Positions 43,501 to 51,874 are shown, counted from the stretch's first letter. The stretch: 64,000 nucleotides of DNA from Bradyrhizobium forestalis (GCF_002795245.1 NZ_PGVG01000021.1:1-64000), one strand, 5' to 3'. Numbers and translations are program-made. Notes: a model not told the origin generated them from the letters alone.

Positions 43501-43879
43501 TAGCGAGACCGATCTCACCGGCGGCGGCTTTGGTCTCGCCTACAACGCGCGCAGCGCGACCGACACGCGCGGCGAAGTCGGCGCCCGCTTCGACCGCGCC
43601 ATGCTGGTTGCACCCGGCACCGCGTTGACGCTGCGCGGCCGCCTCGCCTTCGCGCATGACTGGGTCAGCGATCCCGCGCTGTCAGCGGTGTTCCAGACGC
43701 TGCCGGCGGCGAGCTTCGTCGTCAACGGCGCGGCGCCCGCGAAAGACACCGCGCTCGTCTCCACCGGCGCCGATCTGCACTTCGCCCGCGGCATCACCCT
43801 GTCGGCCAAATTCGACGGCGCATTCGCCGATCGCATGCAGACCTACACGGGCACCGGCACGCTGCGTTACCGCTGGTAG
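40535..43879 (+). CDS. Autotransporter with tandem 50-residue passenger repeats
   Basis: 1114 residues from ATG 40535 (an ATG at 40580 also gives a good signal peptide ending HVQAQ). The passenger has seven tandem units of 50-51 residues, each with GSSWTN, SVG..GTGTLTI, NGGAVSN and GATGTVTV, giving a beta-helix. A passenger-associated repeat follows (NYTGATTVNGGTLAVDGSIV, SGGTLSGIGTVGS). The C-terminal beta-barrel runs from about 838 (WNVWASGFGG) to the final Trp (TGTLRYRW). Type Va secretion of a surface adhesin-like protein is expected. No protease or lipase catalytic motif is visible in the passenger. Confidence 0.92.
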   Translation: MSFATLGVRPRGALGMSQGAGVLSWSAKRSRICIPSLAALALSLATLTWTTTTHVQAQSWNGATSDWFTAGNWTPSGVPTNATNAFIDTTSPNAAIISSGNAQAQTVTIGFSATGGLTIQNGATLSDSVGALGRFLGATGTATVDGAGSSWSNSADLSVGYSGAGTLTIRNGGAVSNQSGHVGRGAGATGTVTVDGAGSSWTNHIALYVGNSGTGTLAIQNGGIVSNGADAYIGMNSGAIGTVTVDGAGSSWTDGANLFVGQSGTGTLTISNGGAVSNGADGHIGANAGATGTVTVAGAGSSWTNAGTLSVGEAGTGTLTIASGGTVSNTTAVIGASSGATGTVTVTGTGSSWTNAGNLTVGQDGSGTLAIAGGAVVSNAVGAIGANAGSAGTVTVSGAGSSWTNSTILYVGQSGTGTLTISGGATVSSVIGLIGADFFTTGTVTVTGAGSSWTNSSSLDVGQDGSGVLTIANGATVSASSVTVGYWPLSSGTLNIGAASGQTAVAPGTLNTALVRFRSGIGSIVFNHTASNYIFAPVITGSSGTVTVEAGTTIFTAASNYTGATTVNGGTLAVDGSIVSSTTVNSGGTLSGIGTVGSVTVNSGGRLAPGSGAPGSVLTISGSLAMQSGALYLVQVGSATASRADVSGTATLTGASVQVRVAPGNSLAKQSTILHAAGGRGGTTFSGVSATNFVASLSYTPTDVLLDLSAALGAGTGLNVNQQNVANALNNAFNNGGGLPANFAGIFGLTGGNLGTALSQLSGEPATGAQQGAFQFMGQFLGLMLDPSTGGRDGAGGAGGSALGFARERPALPDDIALAYAMATKTPLDKAPLAFEPRWNVWASGFGGTSKTGGDAAVGSNDLTARTAGGAAGLDYHLTRDATVGFALAGGGTRWDLAQGLGGGKSDAFQGGVYAAVRSGPAYVAASLAAANHWMSTDRFAAFGDHLTASFNAQSYGGRIEGGYRVVTPLVAITPYAALQAQSFRTPAYSETDLTGGGFGLAYNARSATDTRGEVGARFDRAMLVAPGTALTLRGRLAFAHDWVSDPALSAVFQTLPAASFVVNGAAPAKDTALVSTGADLHFARGITLSAKFDGAFADRMQTYTGTGTLRYRW
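40940..42005 (+). repeat. Seven in-frame ~150-bp tandem repeats inside the autotransporter
   Basis: The landmark TCGTCCTGG starts at 40979, 41129, 41282, 41435, 41585, 41735 and 41885, so the period is 150 or 153 bases, always a multiple of three. Units are similar at DNA level but not identical, typical of a passenger that can gain or lose units by recombination. Confidence 0.9.
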
Positions 43880-44121
43880 GCCTTCCGGCTCGTGGGGTGA
43901 TGGGGATTCACACCCTTGTCCCGGGTGCGAGATGCGGCCAAATCGACGCGAATGCCCCCTTGCGGAAGCCGGGTTTCCAAAATCACTGCGGTGCACAACA
44001 CCCCGCTCGTCGGCGACAGAGGCAGGATTGACTTCCGAGCGGCGGCCGACGAGAGCTCGTCTTGATCTCTGTCAAAACTGCAAGCGGATTTTTATGCCAT
44101 GTTTTCATTTTTGGTGCCGCC

Positions 44122-44565
44122 ATGACGATTGTTCGTCATATCCTGGAAGATAAAGGCCGACAAGTATGGTCTGTCCGTCGCGACGACAAAGTCTACGACG
44201 CAATTAAGTTGATGGCCGACAAGGACGTTGGCGCGCTGGTCGTGCTGGACGGCAGCAAAATAGTCGGCATTGTCACGGAACGCCACTACGCCCGCAACGT
44301 GTTCTTGAAGGGACGCGCGTCGCCGCAGACGCGAGTCGACGATATCATGGAGCGCAACGTCGTATGCGTTGGGCCAGACCGATCGATCGAGGAATGCATG
44401 GCGCTCATGACCGCGAAGCGCCTGCGCCATCTGCCGGTGACCGAAAATGGCGCGCTGGTCGGCATTGTTTCGATTGGTGATCTGGTCAAGAGCATCATCA
44501 GCGACCGGGAATTCATGATCGAGCAGTTGGCGCACTATATCAGCGGCAATCACCGACCTGATTGA
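44122..44565 (+). CDS. CBS-pair domain protein
   Basis: 147 residues from ATG 44122, nearly all made of two CBS motifs: DDKVYDAIKLMADKDVGALV with GIVTERHYARNVFLKGR, and PDRSIEECMALMTAKRLRHL with LVGIVSIGDLVKSIIS. Such stand-alone pairs bind adenine nucleotides (AMP, ATP, NAD(H) or SAM) and modulate partner enzymes. Related proteins in rhizobia are often stress or stationary-phase induced. An upstream TTG at 44062 is possible but less likely. Confidence 0.9.
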   Translation: MTIVRHILEDKGRQVWSVRRDDKVYDAIKLMADKDVGALVVLDGSKIVGIVTERHYARNVFLKGRASPQTRVDDIMERNVVCVGPDRSIEECMALMTAKRLRHLPVTENGALVGIVSIGDLVKSIISDREFMIEQLAHYISGNHRPD

Positions 44566-44635
44566 CGTGGATGACGGCGCGCATCAAAGGCCGTCAAGTG
44601 AGGCTGGAAACTCTTTAGGGAGTGAGGGTCGGATC

Positions 44636-44857
44636 ATGCACATGTATGAAACGACAACCGGACGCCGCCGCAAAAATCGCAAAAATCCAGGCTATACGGG
44701 TTTGCTCGCCATCTTATGCCTGTTCGCGTCGATCTTCCTAGCATGGGCAGTGATGAGGACGAACCTCGCGAAGACAAGCCTAGAAATGATGTTTTCGTCG
44801 CCTGCAACAACCGGAATGACTTCGAGCGCGTCGGTCGATTCCACCGCGAAGCCCTGA
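44636..44857 (+). CDS. Small single-span membrane protein (73 aa)
   Basis: From ATG 44636, preceded by GAGGGT. A basic N-terminus (GRRRKNRKNPG) precedes one helix (YTGLLAILCLFASIFLAWAV) and a Ser/Thr-rich tail. Positive-inside topology puts the N-terminus in the cytoplasm. No family recognised. It lies 70 bases after the CBS protein on the same strand. Confidence 0.55.
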   Translation: MHMYETTTGRRRKNRKNPGYTGLLAILCLFASIFLAWAVMRTNLAKTSLEMMFSSPATTGMTSSASVDSTAKP

Positions 44858-44926
44858 GCTTGCGAGATCGACAGCCCAATCGCTCTTGTCATGGGTTCTC
44901 ATGTCGCTTGTATGGGAGTGCCAATC

Positions 44927-45157
44927 ATGACCCATATTCCTTTACAGTCTGCAGAATGGTTACCTATCTCAATGCCGCCACCTGACGGACAAGACCTCGA
45001 GGTCTGTGTAATTGACTACGATGAAATCGTTATTCCGCTATCGTACCCATGCCGCAGAAGCGGAGCCGATTTGGTTGATGCCTCAAACAGAAAGCTCATC
45101 GATATTCAGCCGACCCATTGGCGCAAATGGACTGAGCATCGCGCTATAGGCGTTTGA
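44927..45157 (+). CDS. Small hypothetical protein, DUF551-like
   Basis: 76 residues from ATG 44927. WLPISMPPPDGQDLEVCVID near the start and DIQPTHWRKW near the end resemble the W-x-P-I-x-x-A-P-x-D-G and PTHW elements of DUF551-like proteins, which occur in phages and widely in Bradyrhizobium. The PCRRSGADLVDASNRKLIDI middle fits the rhizobial version. Role unknown. Confidence 0.6.
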   Translation: MTHIPLQSAEWLPISMPPPDGQDLEVCVIDYDEIVIPLSYPCRRSGADLVDASNRKLIDIQPTHWRKWTEHRAIGV

Positions 45158-45563
45158 GGCTCGTGGCGCCCAGCCTTCCCTGCGCCCTTTGGCATCCAAG
45201 GAGCGCCAACCAGATCGCAAGCCTCGGGCGAAACGCGCCGCGAGACCGCGAAGGCGTGCCTGCAATTTGGAGAGGCAGTTGGAAGAGCGATACAGCAGCT
45301 TCCGCCTCGTCATTGCGAGATAGCACCTCAGCCCCTCTCGTGCCCGGACGCAGCGCAGCGCCCCCTTAGCGATGCGCTGCAGAGCCGGGGCCCACTCGGC
45401 CGCGGGGCGCGGGGCGGCGCTGGGTCCCGGCTCAGCGCAGCAGCGTAAGAACGCTGCAGCGCGTCCGGGACGCGAGCGTGAGTTACGCCGCCACCTTCTG
45501 TCACACCGCTTTTCGCCCGGACACCGGACTGTTAGACTGGCGCCATTGCTTTGAGGAATTTCG
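45158..45563. other. Non-coding, repeat-rich gap
   Basis: 406 bases without a convincing gene. The start includes TTGAGGCTCGTGGCGC; near 45307 TCGTCATTGCGAGA resembles the usual opening of a dispersed rhizobial repeat; a long imperfect palindrome occupies 45340-45473. The last part holds the promoter region of the caspase-like pseudogene. Confidence 0.55.
45340..45473. repeat. Long imperfect inverted repeat, dispersed type
   Basis: The left part (GTGCCCGGACGCAGCGCAG ... GCGCTGCAGAGCCGGGGCCCA, 45340-45394) is nearly the reverse complement of the right part (TGGGTCCCGGCTCAGCGCAG ... CGCTGCAGCGCGTCCGGGACG, 45421-45473). TCCCGGCTC...GTCCGGGAC is a motif I recall as frequent in Bradyrhizobium intergenic DNA. 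Confidence 0.7.
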
Positions 45564-46123
45564 ATGCGCGCGAGAATTTTCAATCGCGTCGTGAGGCTGG
45601 CAGCACTGGTCGCCGCCACGCTCGCCGCCGCGCAACCAGCCTCGGCCGAGAAGCGCATCGCGCTCGTCGTCGGCAACTCCGCCTACAAGAACATCACGCC
45701 GCTCGACAACCCTTCGCGCAATCCGGCAGCGCCGGCGGCTCGATCGGCAATGACGAGAAGTCGCTGTCGGGCTCGCGTTCGGACCGTTCGGCCGAACCGG
45801 CTCCGTCCGCGCGCCGGAGCAAGCCGGCCGATGAATCGCGCTCGGCGTCGCGGCGCAGCGGCGGCGGCGGCTTTGACGGCGCCTGGATGGTGACCAGCGT
45901 CGGCTGCGGCGGCACCACGTCCGGTGCGGTCGTCGTCTCCTCGGGCAAGGTCATCGGCCAGGGCGTCAGCGGTACCGTCAGCCCGAGCGGCGCCGTCAGA
46001 ACGGTCGGTCAAGGCGAGGGCGTGACCTTCACGGGCTCCGGCCGTCTCGCCGCCCGCAGCGGGTCCGGGACGTGGCGTCGCTCCGACGGCTGCGGCGGAA
46101 CCTGGACCTCAGCCAAGCAGTAA
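45564..46123 (+). pseudogene. Caspase-like (peptidase C14) protein with internal deletion and frame change
   Basis: Begins with a good signal peptide and the first strand of a caspase domain: EKRIALVVGNSAYKNITPLD (to about 45712). After that the frame becomes Arg/Pro-rich junk. A different frame from about 45715 to the stop at 46123 carries a normal-looking secreted tail: SIGNDEKSLSGSRSDRSAEP, then GGGFDGAWMVTSVGCGGTTS and GGTWTSAKQ. The catalytic His-Cys core is missing entirely. The simplest reading is a deletion that joined the two ends out of frame. The tail alone could be expressed only if a new start exists. Confidence 0.75.
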
Positions 46124-46273
46124 GGCGGAAAAAGCCTGACATCGCGGCGGAACGAACGCGCCGCAGGCCCGATTCAAGCCACATCCTCTCCGGATTTGCG
46201 GCTCATTGCCACCCAAGTCTTTGATGACAAAGGGGTGGTTAAGAGTTGCGTCATGCGTAACCGGGAGACCAGG

Positions 46274-47494
46274 ATGGGCAACCGCGCCGCAAAGTTCATT
46301 TCGACCCTCGTCGCCAGCATCATTGCGGGCGCGCCATTGGCCGCGGTGTCGCAGAACGCGCCAACCGCATCGAGCACGGCCAACGCGGCCCCCGACTGCC
46401 TTGCAGCGCCGAAGGATGCCGCGCCGCAGGGCCAGCACTGGTACTATCGCCTCGATCGCACGACCAAGCGGAAATGCTGGTATCTGCGCGCCGCCGGCGA
46501 CAAGGATAGTGCGAAGACCGCGCAGGCCACGAGCGATACACCGACCGCAGATGTACCGGCGCCGCAGCAGCACCCGGTGCAGGACGCGCGCGCCGAATAT
46601 CTGACACCGCGGAGCGGAGCCGCCCCCAATACGCCGAACGCTCCTGCGCAAGCCGCCGCCGCGACACCGGTACAACAAGCCGCGGACCAGGCCGCTGACG
46701 GCAACGCGCAGCAACCCGCTGCCGCCGCGCCTTGGCCCGATGTCTCCACAGCTTCCGCTCCACCCGCGCCGCCGCCGGCACCGACCGCTGTCGCGGCGGC
46801 CGCGCAGCCGAGCACAAAGCCGTCAAAATCCCCGTCGCCCGTGGCGCTCGCTACCGCAGACAACAGCACGACTGACAAGCCGACCGGCTCGCTCCAGACG
46901 CTGATGCTCGTGATCGGCGGCGCGCTGGCGCTCGCCGGAATCCTCGCCAGCCTCATCTATCGTTTCGCCGGCGCGCGCGTCCGCCTCCAGTCCGCCGACC
47001 GTCACGGACATTGGGGCGATTGGGAGGCGCAGAACCAGGACGGAAGCCGTGCGCCCTGGCTCGCTTCGAAGCCGGCCGACGTCCGGCCGCCGCGCCCCGT
47101 CGACTTCGATGCGGCACGTCCGCAACCGACAAGACACGTGACGAAACTTGCCGCGATCGGCCGCGAGATCGAACGGATCGAAGCGCGCAGGCAACGTGCC
47201 TCCGCTCCGGCCGCAGAACCTGTCGAGACCAGAAGCGACAAGGTCGAGATCAAGATGGTCGAGAAGAAATTCGGGACCCTCGCCGCGGCGCCACAGCTCG
47301 CCGCCAGCGAGATCGGCGCGGATCGCGATGACGCGCCGGCAGGCCGTGACGCCGATGCCGTCGACGTCGACGTCATCACGACGATGCTGGAGCAGCTGGC
47401 GAAGGAAGGGCCGCGCCTGTCGCGACCTAACCTTGAAGCTGACCTTGCAAACTTCGCACGAAGCCTACGAGGCCGATCCGCCGCTCGCGCTTGA
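46274..47494 (+). CDS. Hypothetical Pro/Ala-rich single-pass membrane protein
   Basis: 406 residues from ATG 46274 (GGGAG upstream; alternative starts 46253, 46196). Signal-like N-terminus (AKFISTLVASIIAGAPLAAV), then GQHWYYRLDRTTKRKCWYLR, a motif shared by several rhizobial envelope proteins, a long Pro/Ala linker, a transmembrane helix at about 207-230 (LQTLMLVIGGALALAGILAS) and a charged cytoplasmic part with MVEKKFGTL and DVDVITTMLEQLAKEG. Its 3' end overlaps gmk by 68 bases in convergent orientation. Function unknown. Confidence 0.7.
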   Translation: MGNRAAKFISTLVASIIAGAPLAAVSQNAPTASSTANAAPDCLAAPKDAAPQGQHWYYRLDRTTKRKCWYLRAAGDKDSAKTAQATSDTPTADVPAPQQHPVQDARAEYLTPRSGAAPNTPNAPAQAAAATPVQQAADQAADGNAQQPAAAAPWPDVSTASAPPAPPPAPTAVAAAAQPSTKPSKSPSPVALATADNSTTDKPTGSLQTLMLVIGGALALAGILASLIYRFAGARVRLQSADRHGHWGDWEAQNQDGSRAPWLASKPADVRPPRPVDFDAARPQPTRHVTKLAAIGREIERIEARRQRASAPAAEPVETRSDKVEIKMVEKKFGTLAAAPQLAASEIGADRDDAPAGRDADAVDVDVITTMLEQLAKEGPRLSRPNLEADLANFARSLRGRSAARA

Positions 47495-48086
47495 GGCGTT
47501 CGGCCTTCAGGATCGACTGCACCTCGGCGAAGGCCTGGCCTACATCGTGGTTGATCACGATGTAGTCGTACTCGGCCCAGTGGCTCATCTCGTGGCTGGC
47601 GCGGCTCATCCGCTTGCGGATCACCTCGTCGGAATCCTGCGCGCGCGAGTGCAGGCGCTTCTCGAGATCGGCCGCCGAAGGCGGCAGGATGAAGACGCGA
47701 ACCACGTCGACGCTCGCCTTCTGGTGCAGTTGCTGTGTGCCCTGCCAGTCGATGTCGAACAGCACATCCTGCCCGGCCGACAGTGCCGCCTCCACCGGAG
47801 CACGCGGCGTCCCGTAGAGATTGTCAAACACGGTGGCCCATTCGAGCAGCTCGCCCTGCTCCACCATGGTCTCGAATCTGCCTTTGCTCACGAAGAAATA
47901 GTCGCGCCCCTCGACCTCTCCCGGCCGCATCGCACGCGTGGTCGCCGACACTGACATCTTCAGGCCAGGCTCCCGCTCGAGCAACATCCGCGACAACGTC
48001 GTCTTGCCCGCACCCGAGGGCGAGGACAGCACGAACATCAATCCGCGCCGCTCGACACCGTCAGCTCCGTGACCGCCCGTCGTCAT
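47427..48086 (-). CDS. gmk: Guanylate kinase
   Basis: 219 residues. Phosphorylates GMP to GDP. P-loop SSPSGAGKTTL (21-31), GMP-binding RPGEVEGRDYFFVSKGRF, and FDIDWQGTQQLHQK, RAQDSDEVIRKRMSRASHEM. The start three bases after yicC's stop keeps the conserved yicC-gmk pair; ATG at 48038 is an alternative. The last 68 bases overlap the convergent gene ending at 47494. Confidence 0.97.
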   Translation of the reverse strand: MTTGGHGADGVERRGLMFVLSSPSGAGKTTLSRMLLEREPGLKMSVSATTRAMRPGEVEGRDYFFVSKGRFETMVEQGELLEWATVFDNLYGTPRAPVEAALSAGQDVLFDIDWQGTQQLHQKASVDVVRVFILPPSAADLEKRLHSRAQDSDEVIRKRMSRASHEMSHWAEYDYIVINHDVGQAFAEVQSILKAERLKRERRIGLVGFVRSLQGQLQG

Positions 48087-48089
48087 CGA

Positions 48090-48977
48090 TCACTCCAGAT
48101 TCTGGACCTGCTCGCGGAATTGCTCGACCACGTTCTTCATGGCCAGCCCCGTGTTGGTCAGCTCGATGTCGTTCGACTTCGAGCAGCAGGTGTTGACCTC
48201 GCGGTGAAACTCCTGCGCCAGGAAGTCGAGCTTGCGCCCGATCGGGCCGCCCTTGCCGATCAGCTCGCGCGCCTGCGCGATATGCGAGGCGATGCGGTCG
48301 AGCTCCTCGCGGATGTCGGCCTTGGTCGCGATCAGGATCGCCTCCTGCATCAGGCGGTCGGAATCGAAACGATCGGAGGTGTCGAGCAGCGTCGCGATCT
48401 GCTCAGTGAGCCTGGCCTTGATCGCCTCCGGCTTGCGGCCGGGGGCGGCTTCGGCCCTTCTCGCCAGCTGCTCGATCTCGTCGACGCGCTGGGTCAGGAT
48501 CTGCCCGAGCGAGGTGCCCTCGCGCTTGCGCATCTCGACGAGGTCGGCGAGCGCCTTGTCGAAGGCCTCGGCTGCAGCGGCCCGCGCGGCCTTGTCCTCC
48601 TCCTCGTCGCCCTCGGGCTCGGCGATCTCGACGACGCCCTTGATGGCGAGCAGGCCGTCGATGCTCGGCGCCACCGCGTCGACCTTACCGGAAATCAGCG
48701 CGGCGGCCTTCAAGACCGCGTTGAGCACGTCCTCATTGACGCGCACCGTGGCGGCGGCGTTGGTCCGCTTGACGTTGAGATTGGCGTAGACGGTGCCGCG
48801 CGCGAGCAGCTCGCCGGCGCGCTTCTTGGCATGGGCCTCGAGCTCGTCAAACCCCTGCGGCAGCCGCACCCTGAGGTCAAAGCCCTTGGCGTTGACCGAC
48901 TTCAATTCCCATTCGAACGTATACGGCCCGCTCGCGCCGTGGCTTCGGGCAAAGCCGGTCATGGACGACAGCGCCAT
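48090..48977 (-). CDS. yicC: YicC family endoribonuclease
   Basis: 295 residues. The N-terminal MALSSMTGFARSHG and FEWELKSVNAKGFDLRVRLP match the YicC-like N domain; the C-terminal DUF1732 part holds DILTQRVDEIEQ-like helices and the signature KLDFLAQEFHREVNTCCSKS. YicC proteins cut RNA and have been linked to small-RNA decay in E. coli. Lies in the standard position between mltG and gmk. Confidence 0.94.
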   Translation of the reverse strand: MALSSMTGFARSHGASGPYTFEWELKSVNAKGFDLRVRLPQGFDELEAHAKKRAGELLARGTVYANLNVKRTNAAATVRVNEDVLNAVLKAAALISGKVDAVAPSIDGLLAIKGVVEIAEPEGDEEEDKAARAAAAEAFDKALADLVEMRKREGTSLGQILTQRVDEIEQLARRAEAAPGRKPEAIKARLTEQIATLLDTSDRFDSDRLMQEAILIATKADIREELDRIASHIAQARELIGKGGPIGRKLDFLAQEFHREVNTCCSKSNDIELTNTGLAMKNVVEQFREQVQNLE

Positions 48978-49090
48978 CAGTTCAGATTCTCCAGGAACAC
49001 GGGATTCGCGAGGCCATCAAGCCACGCGAATCTTAAGACTATTTTGCCGGAAAGTGGAATCCGCAATGTCCGCAGGCAAGGTCCGCGAGC

Positions 49091-50374
49091 CTAGCGCGGG
49101 ACCACCGGCGGCGACGACTGCACCGCGCCCTGCCGGGCCGGCGCGGGATTGGCTGGACCAGCCGGGCGCGCCGCCGGCGGCTTCTTCTGCTGATTGGGCC
49201 GCGCCGGCGTGGTCGCAGTCGGTGTGTCGGCAGGTCCCGGCGCGGCGGCGGCCGGCGGCTGCGCGTCCTCGGCCGGCTCGACCGTGTCGTTCTGGATCTG
49301 CTTCTCCATCGCGCGCAGTTTCGCGACGTTCTTCTGGTGCGCGTCGTAGGTCTCGGTGAAGGCGTGCCCGCCGGTGCCGTCCGCGACGAAATAGAGGTCG
49401 CGGGTGCGGGCCGGGTTGGCGGCGGCCTCGAGCGAGGCGCGGCCCGGATTGGAGATCGGACCCGGCGGCAGGCCCTCGATCACATAGGTGTTGTAGGGCG
49501 AGGGCTGCGTGATCTCGCTGCGCTTGATCGGCCGGCCCAGCGTGCCCTTGCCGCCGACGAGGCCGTAGATGATGGTCGGATCGGACTGCAGCTTGATCCG
49601 CTGCTTCAGGCGGTTGACGAACACCGCGGCGACGCGGCTGCGCTCGTCCGGCTTACCCGTCTCCTTCTCGACGATTGAGGCCAGTGTCACCAATTGCTCC
49701 GGCGTCTTGACCGGAATGTCCTGGCTGCGGCGTTCCCAGATCTCGGCGAGCACGCGCTTGTGCGCCTGCTGCATGCGCTGGATCACCTGCTCGCGCGTGG
49801 TGCCGCGCGGGAATTTGTAGGTCTCCGGCAACAGCGTGCCCTCGCGCGGCAGCTCGCGCACGCTGCCGGTGAAGATGTCGTTGTCGGACAGCCGCGCCAC
49901 GATCTGCTCGGAGGTCAGGCCTTCCGGAATCGTGACGGCATGCTGCACCACCTTGCCCTCGACGATGGTGGCGATGACGTCGCGCAGCGAGGCGCTCTTC
50001 TGGAAGGCATACTCACCCGGCTTGAGGTCCGAGCTCGCCTTCAACGCGGCGACGCTGGCGATGAACACCCAGGGATTGACGTCGGTCACGCCTTCCCGGT
50101 TCAGCGTCTCGGCGATGTCGCGCTTGCCCGCACGCTGCGGGATGTTGACGATCTTGTCTTCCCTGAGCGGCCCGGGTGCTTCCAACACCTGCCGGCCGTA
50201 GTAATACACGCCGCCGGCGCCGAGCATGGTGATCAGCAGAAGGGTGATGATGGCGTTGCCGACGATCACGATCGGATTGCGCGCGCGGTCCGATCGCTTG
50301 GGCGGCGGCGGGAGCTGCTCGGGCTCGAGCGCGGCCCGCGGACTCCGGGGTGAAATGGGCGGCCTTTCACTCAT
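49091..50374 (-). CDS. mltG: Endolytic murein transglycosylase MltG
   Basis: 427 residues. One helix (about 34-58, IVIVGNAIITLLLITMLGAG) anchors a periplasmic YceG-like domain. LysM-like subdomain: IPQRAGKRDIAETLNREGV. The catalytic Glu lies in LVTLASIVEKETGKPDERSR; LQSDPTIIYGLVGGKG and PSPYNTYVIEGLPPGPISNP are family landmarks. A Pro/Ala-rich C-terminal tail of about 70 residues is extra. It ends nascent glycan strands during cell-wall synthesis. Downstream of fabF as in other alphaproteobacteria. Confidence 0.95.
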   Translation of the reverse strand: MSERPPISPRSPRAALEPEQLPPPPKRSDRARNPIVIVGNAIITLLLITMLGAGGVYYYGRQVLEAPGPLREDKIVNIPQRAGKRDIAETLNREGVTDVNPWVFIASVAALKASSDLKPGEYAFQKSASLRDVIATIVEGKVVQHAVTIPEGLTSEQIVARLSDNDIFTGSVRELPREGTLLPETYKFPRGTTREQVIQRMQQAHKRVLAEIWERRSQDIPVKTPEQLVTLASIVEKETGKPDERSRVAAVFVNRLKQRIKLQSDPTIIYGLVGGKGTLGRPIKRSEITQPSPYNTYVIEGLPPGPISNPGRASLEAAANPARTRDLYFVADGTGGHAFTETYDAHQKNVAKLRAMEKQIQNDTVEPAEDAQPPAAAAPGPADTPTATTPARPNQQKKPPAARPAGPANPAPARQGAVQSSPPVVPR

Positions 50375-50500
50375 CGAAACAACCTGAATCCTGCCGGTTC
50401 AATCGCGGCCTGACAATCGCTTGCCCTGCCAAAATGCACGCGCCCACGTCCATGACTATCGCCGAATACGGCAAAACGGTGGATTCGTCTCAAACGCAAA

Positions 50501-51766
50501 CTAACTGGCCAAACGCCGGACGATCACCGACGCATTGGTACCGCCAAAACCGAAAGAGTTCGACAATGCGACGTTGACCTCACGCTGTTTCGCCTTGTGC
50601 GGCACGAGATCGATCGCAGTCGCGACCGACGGATTGTCGAGATTGATCGTCGGCGGCACGGCATTATCGCGAATCGCGAGAATGGCGAAGATCGCTTCGA
50701 TCGCACCGGCCGCGCCGAGGAGATGGCCGGTCGACGATTTGGTCGAGGACATCGCAACCTTGGAGGCGGCATTGCCGAGCAGGCGCTCGACCGCACCGAG
50801 CTCGATCTCGTCGCCGAGCGGCGTCGAGGTGCCGTGCGCGTTGATGTAGTCGAGATCGGACGGCGTAAGGCCGGCGCGCTTCAGCGCCGCCGACATGCTG
50901 CGGAAACCGCCATTGCCGTCGGGCGACGGCGATGTGATGTGGTAGGCATCGCCGGAGAGGCCGTAGCCGATCACCTCGGCATAGATCCTGGCGCCGCGAC
51001 GCCTGGCGTGCTCGAGCTCCTCCAGCACGAGGACGCCGGCGCCCTCGCCCATGACGAAGCCGTCGCGGTCCTTGTCATAGGGACGCGAGGCCTTCTCGGG
51101 CGTCTCGTTGAAACCGGTCGAAAGCGCACGCGCGGCGTTGAAGCCGGCAATGCCGATACGGCTGATCGGCGACTCGGCGCCGCCTGCGACCATCACGTCG
51201 GCATCGCCGAGCGCGATCAGGCGGGCGGCATCGCCGACCGCGTGCGCGCCGGTCGAGCAGGCCGTGACCACCGCATGGTTCGGCCCCTTCAGCCCGTGCG
51301 CGATCGAGACGTAGCCGGAGGCGAGATTGATCAGGCGGCCCGGAATGAAGAACGGCGACACCCGGCGCGGCCCACGCTCCTTCAACAGGATCGCGGTATC
51401 GGCGATGCCGTTGAGGCCGCCGATACCGGACCCGATCATGGTGCCGGTCGCGCACTTGTCCTCTTCAGTCTCGGGATGCCAGTTGGCATCGTCGAGCGCC
51501 TGGCCGGCCGCGGCCATGCCGAAGATGATGAAGTCGTCGACCTTGCGCTGGTCCTTCGGCTCCATCCACTTGTCGGGATTGAAGCTGTCGTTCGACCCGT
51601 CGCCGCGCACGACCGTGCAGGCGATCTTGGTCTGCAGATCGGAGACATCGAAGCTCTCGATCCTGCGCGCACCGCTTTCGCCGTTGAGGATGCGCTTCCA
51701 GGTCGGCTCGACGCCACAGCCGAGTGGCGAGACCATGCCGAGACCCGTGACGACAACCCGCCTCAT
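50501..51766 (-). CDS. fabF: 3-oxoacyl-[ACP] synthase II
   Basis: 421 residues, full length. Extends acyl-ACP with malonyl-ACP. Catalytic Cys in VVTACSTGAHAVGDAA, the two histidines in INAHGTSTPLGD and SSTGHLLGAAGAIEAI, and the terminal NSFGFGGTNASVIV. Lies 108 bases after acpP in the usual acpP-fabF arrangement. Confidence 0.97.
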   Translation of the reverse strand: MRRVVVTGLGMVSPLGCGVEPTWKRILNGESGARRIESFDVSDLQTKIACTVVRGDGSNDSFNPDKWMEPKDQRKVDDFIIFGMAAAGQALDDANWHPETEEDKCATGTMIGSGIGGLNGIADTAILLKERGPRRVSPFFIPGRLINLASGYVSIAHGLKGPNHAVVTACSTGAHAVGDAARLIALGDADVMVAGGAESPISRIGIAGFNAARALSTGFNETPEKASRPYDKDRDGFVMGEGAGVLVLEELEHARRRGARIYAEVIGYGLSGDAYHITSPSPDGNGGFRSMSAALKRAGLTPSDLDYINAHGTSTPLGDEIELGAVERLLGNAASKVAMSSTKSSTGHLLGAAGAIEAIFAILAIRDNAVPPTINLDNPSVATAIDLVPHKAKQREVNVALSNSFGFGGTNASVIVRRLAS

Positions 51767-51874
51767 ATCCGAAAACTCCGCATCGAAAGATTCACGGCCA
51801 ATAACAAGAAACCGGCTGACCGCTGCGAAGCGGCCCGTCCGGTTTCAATGTTGTCCCCGCGAAAATGAAGAGCC

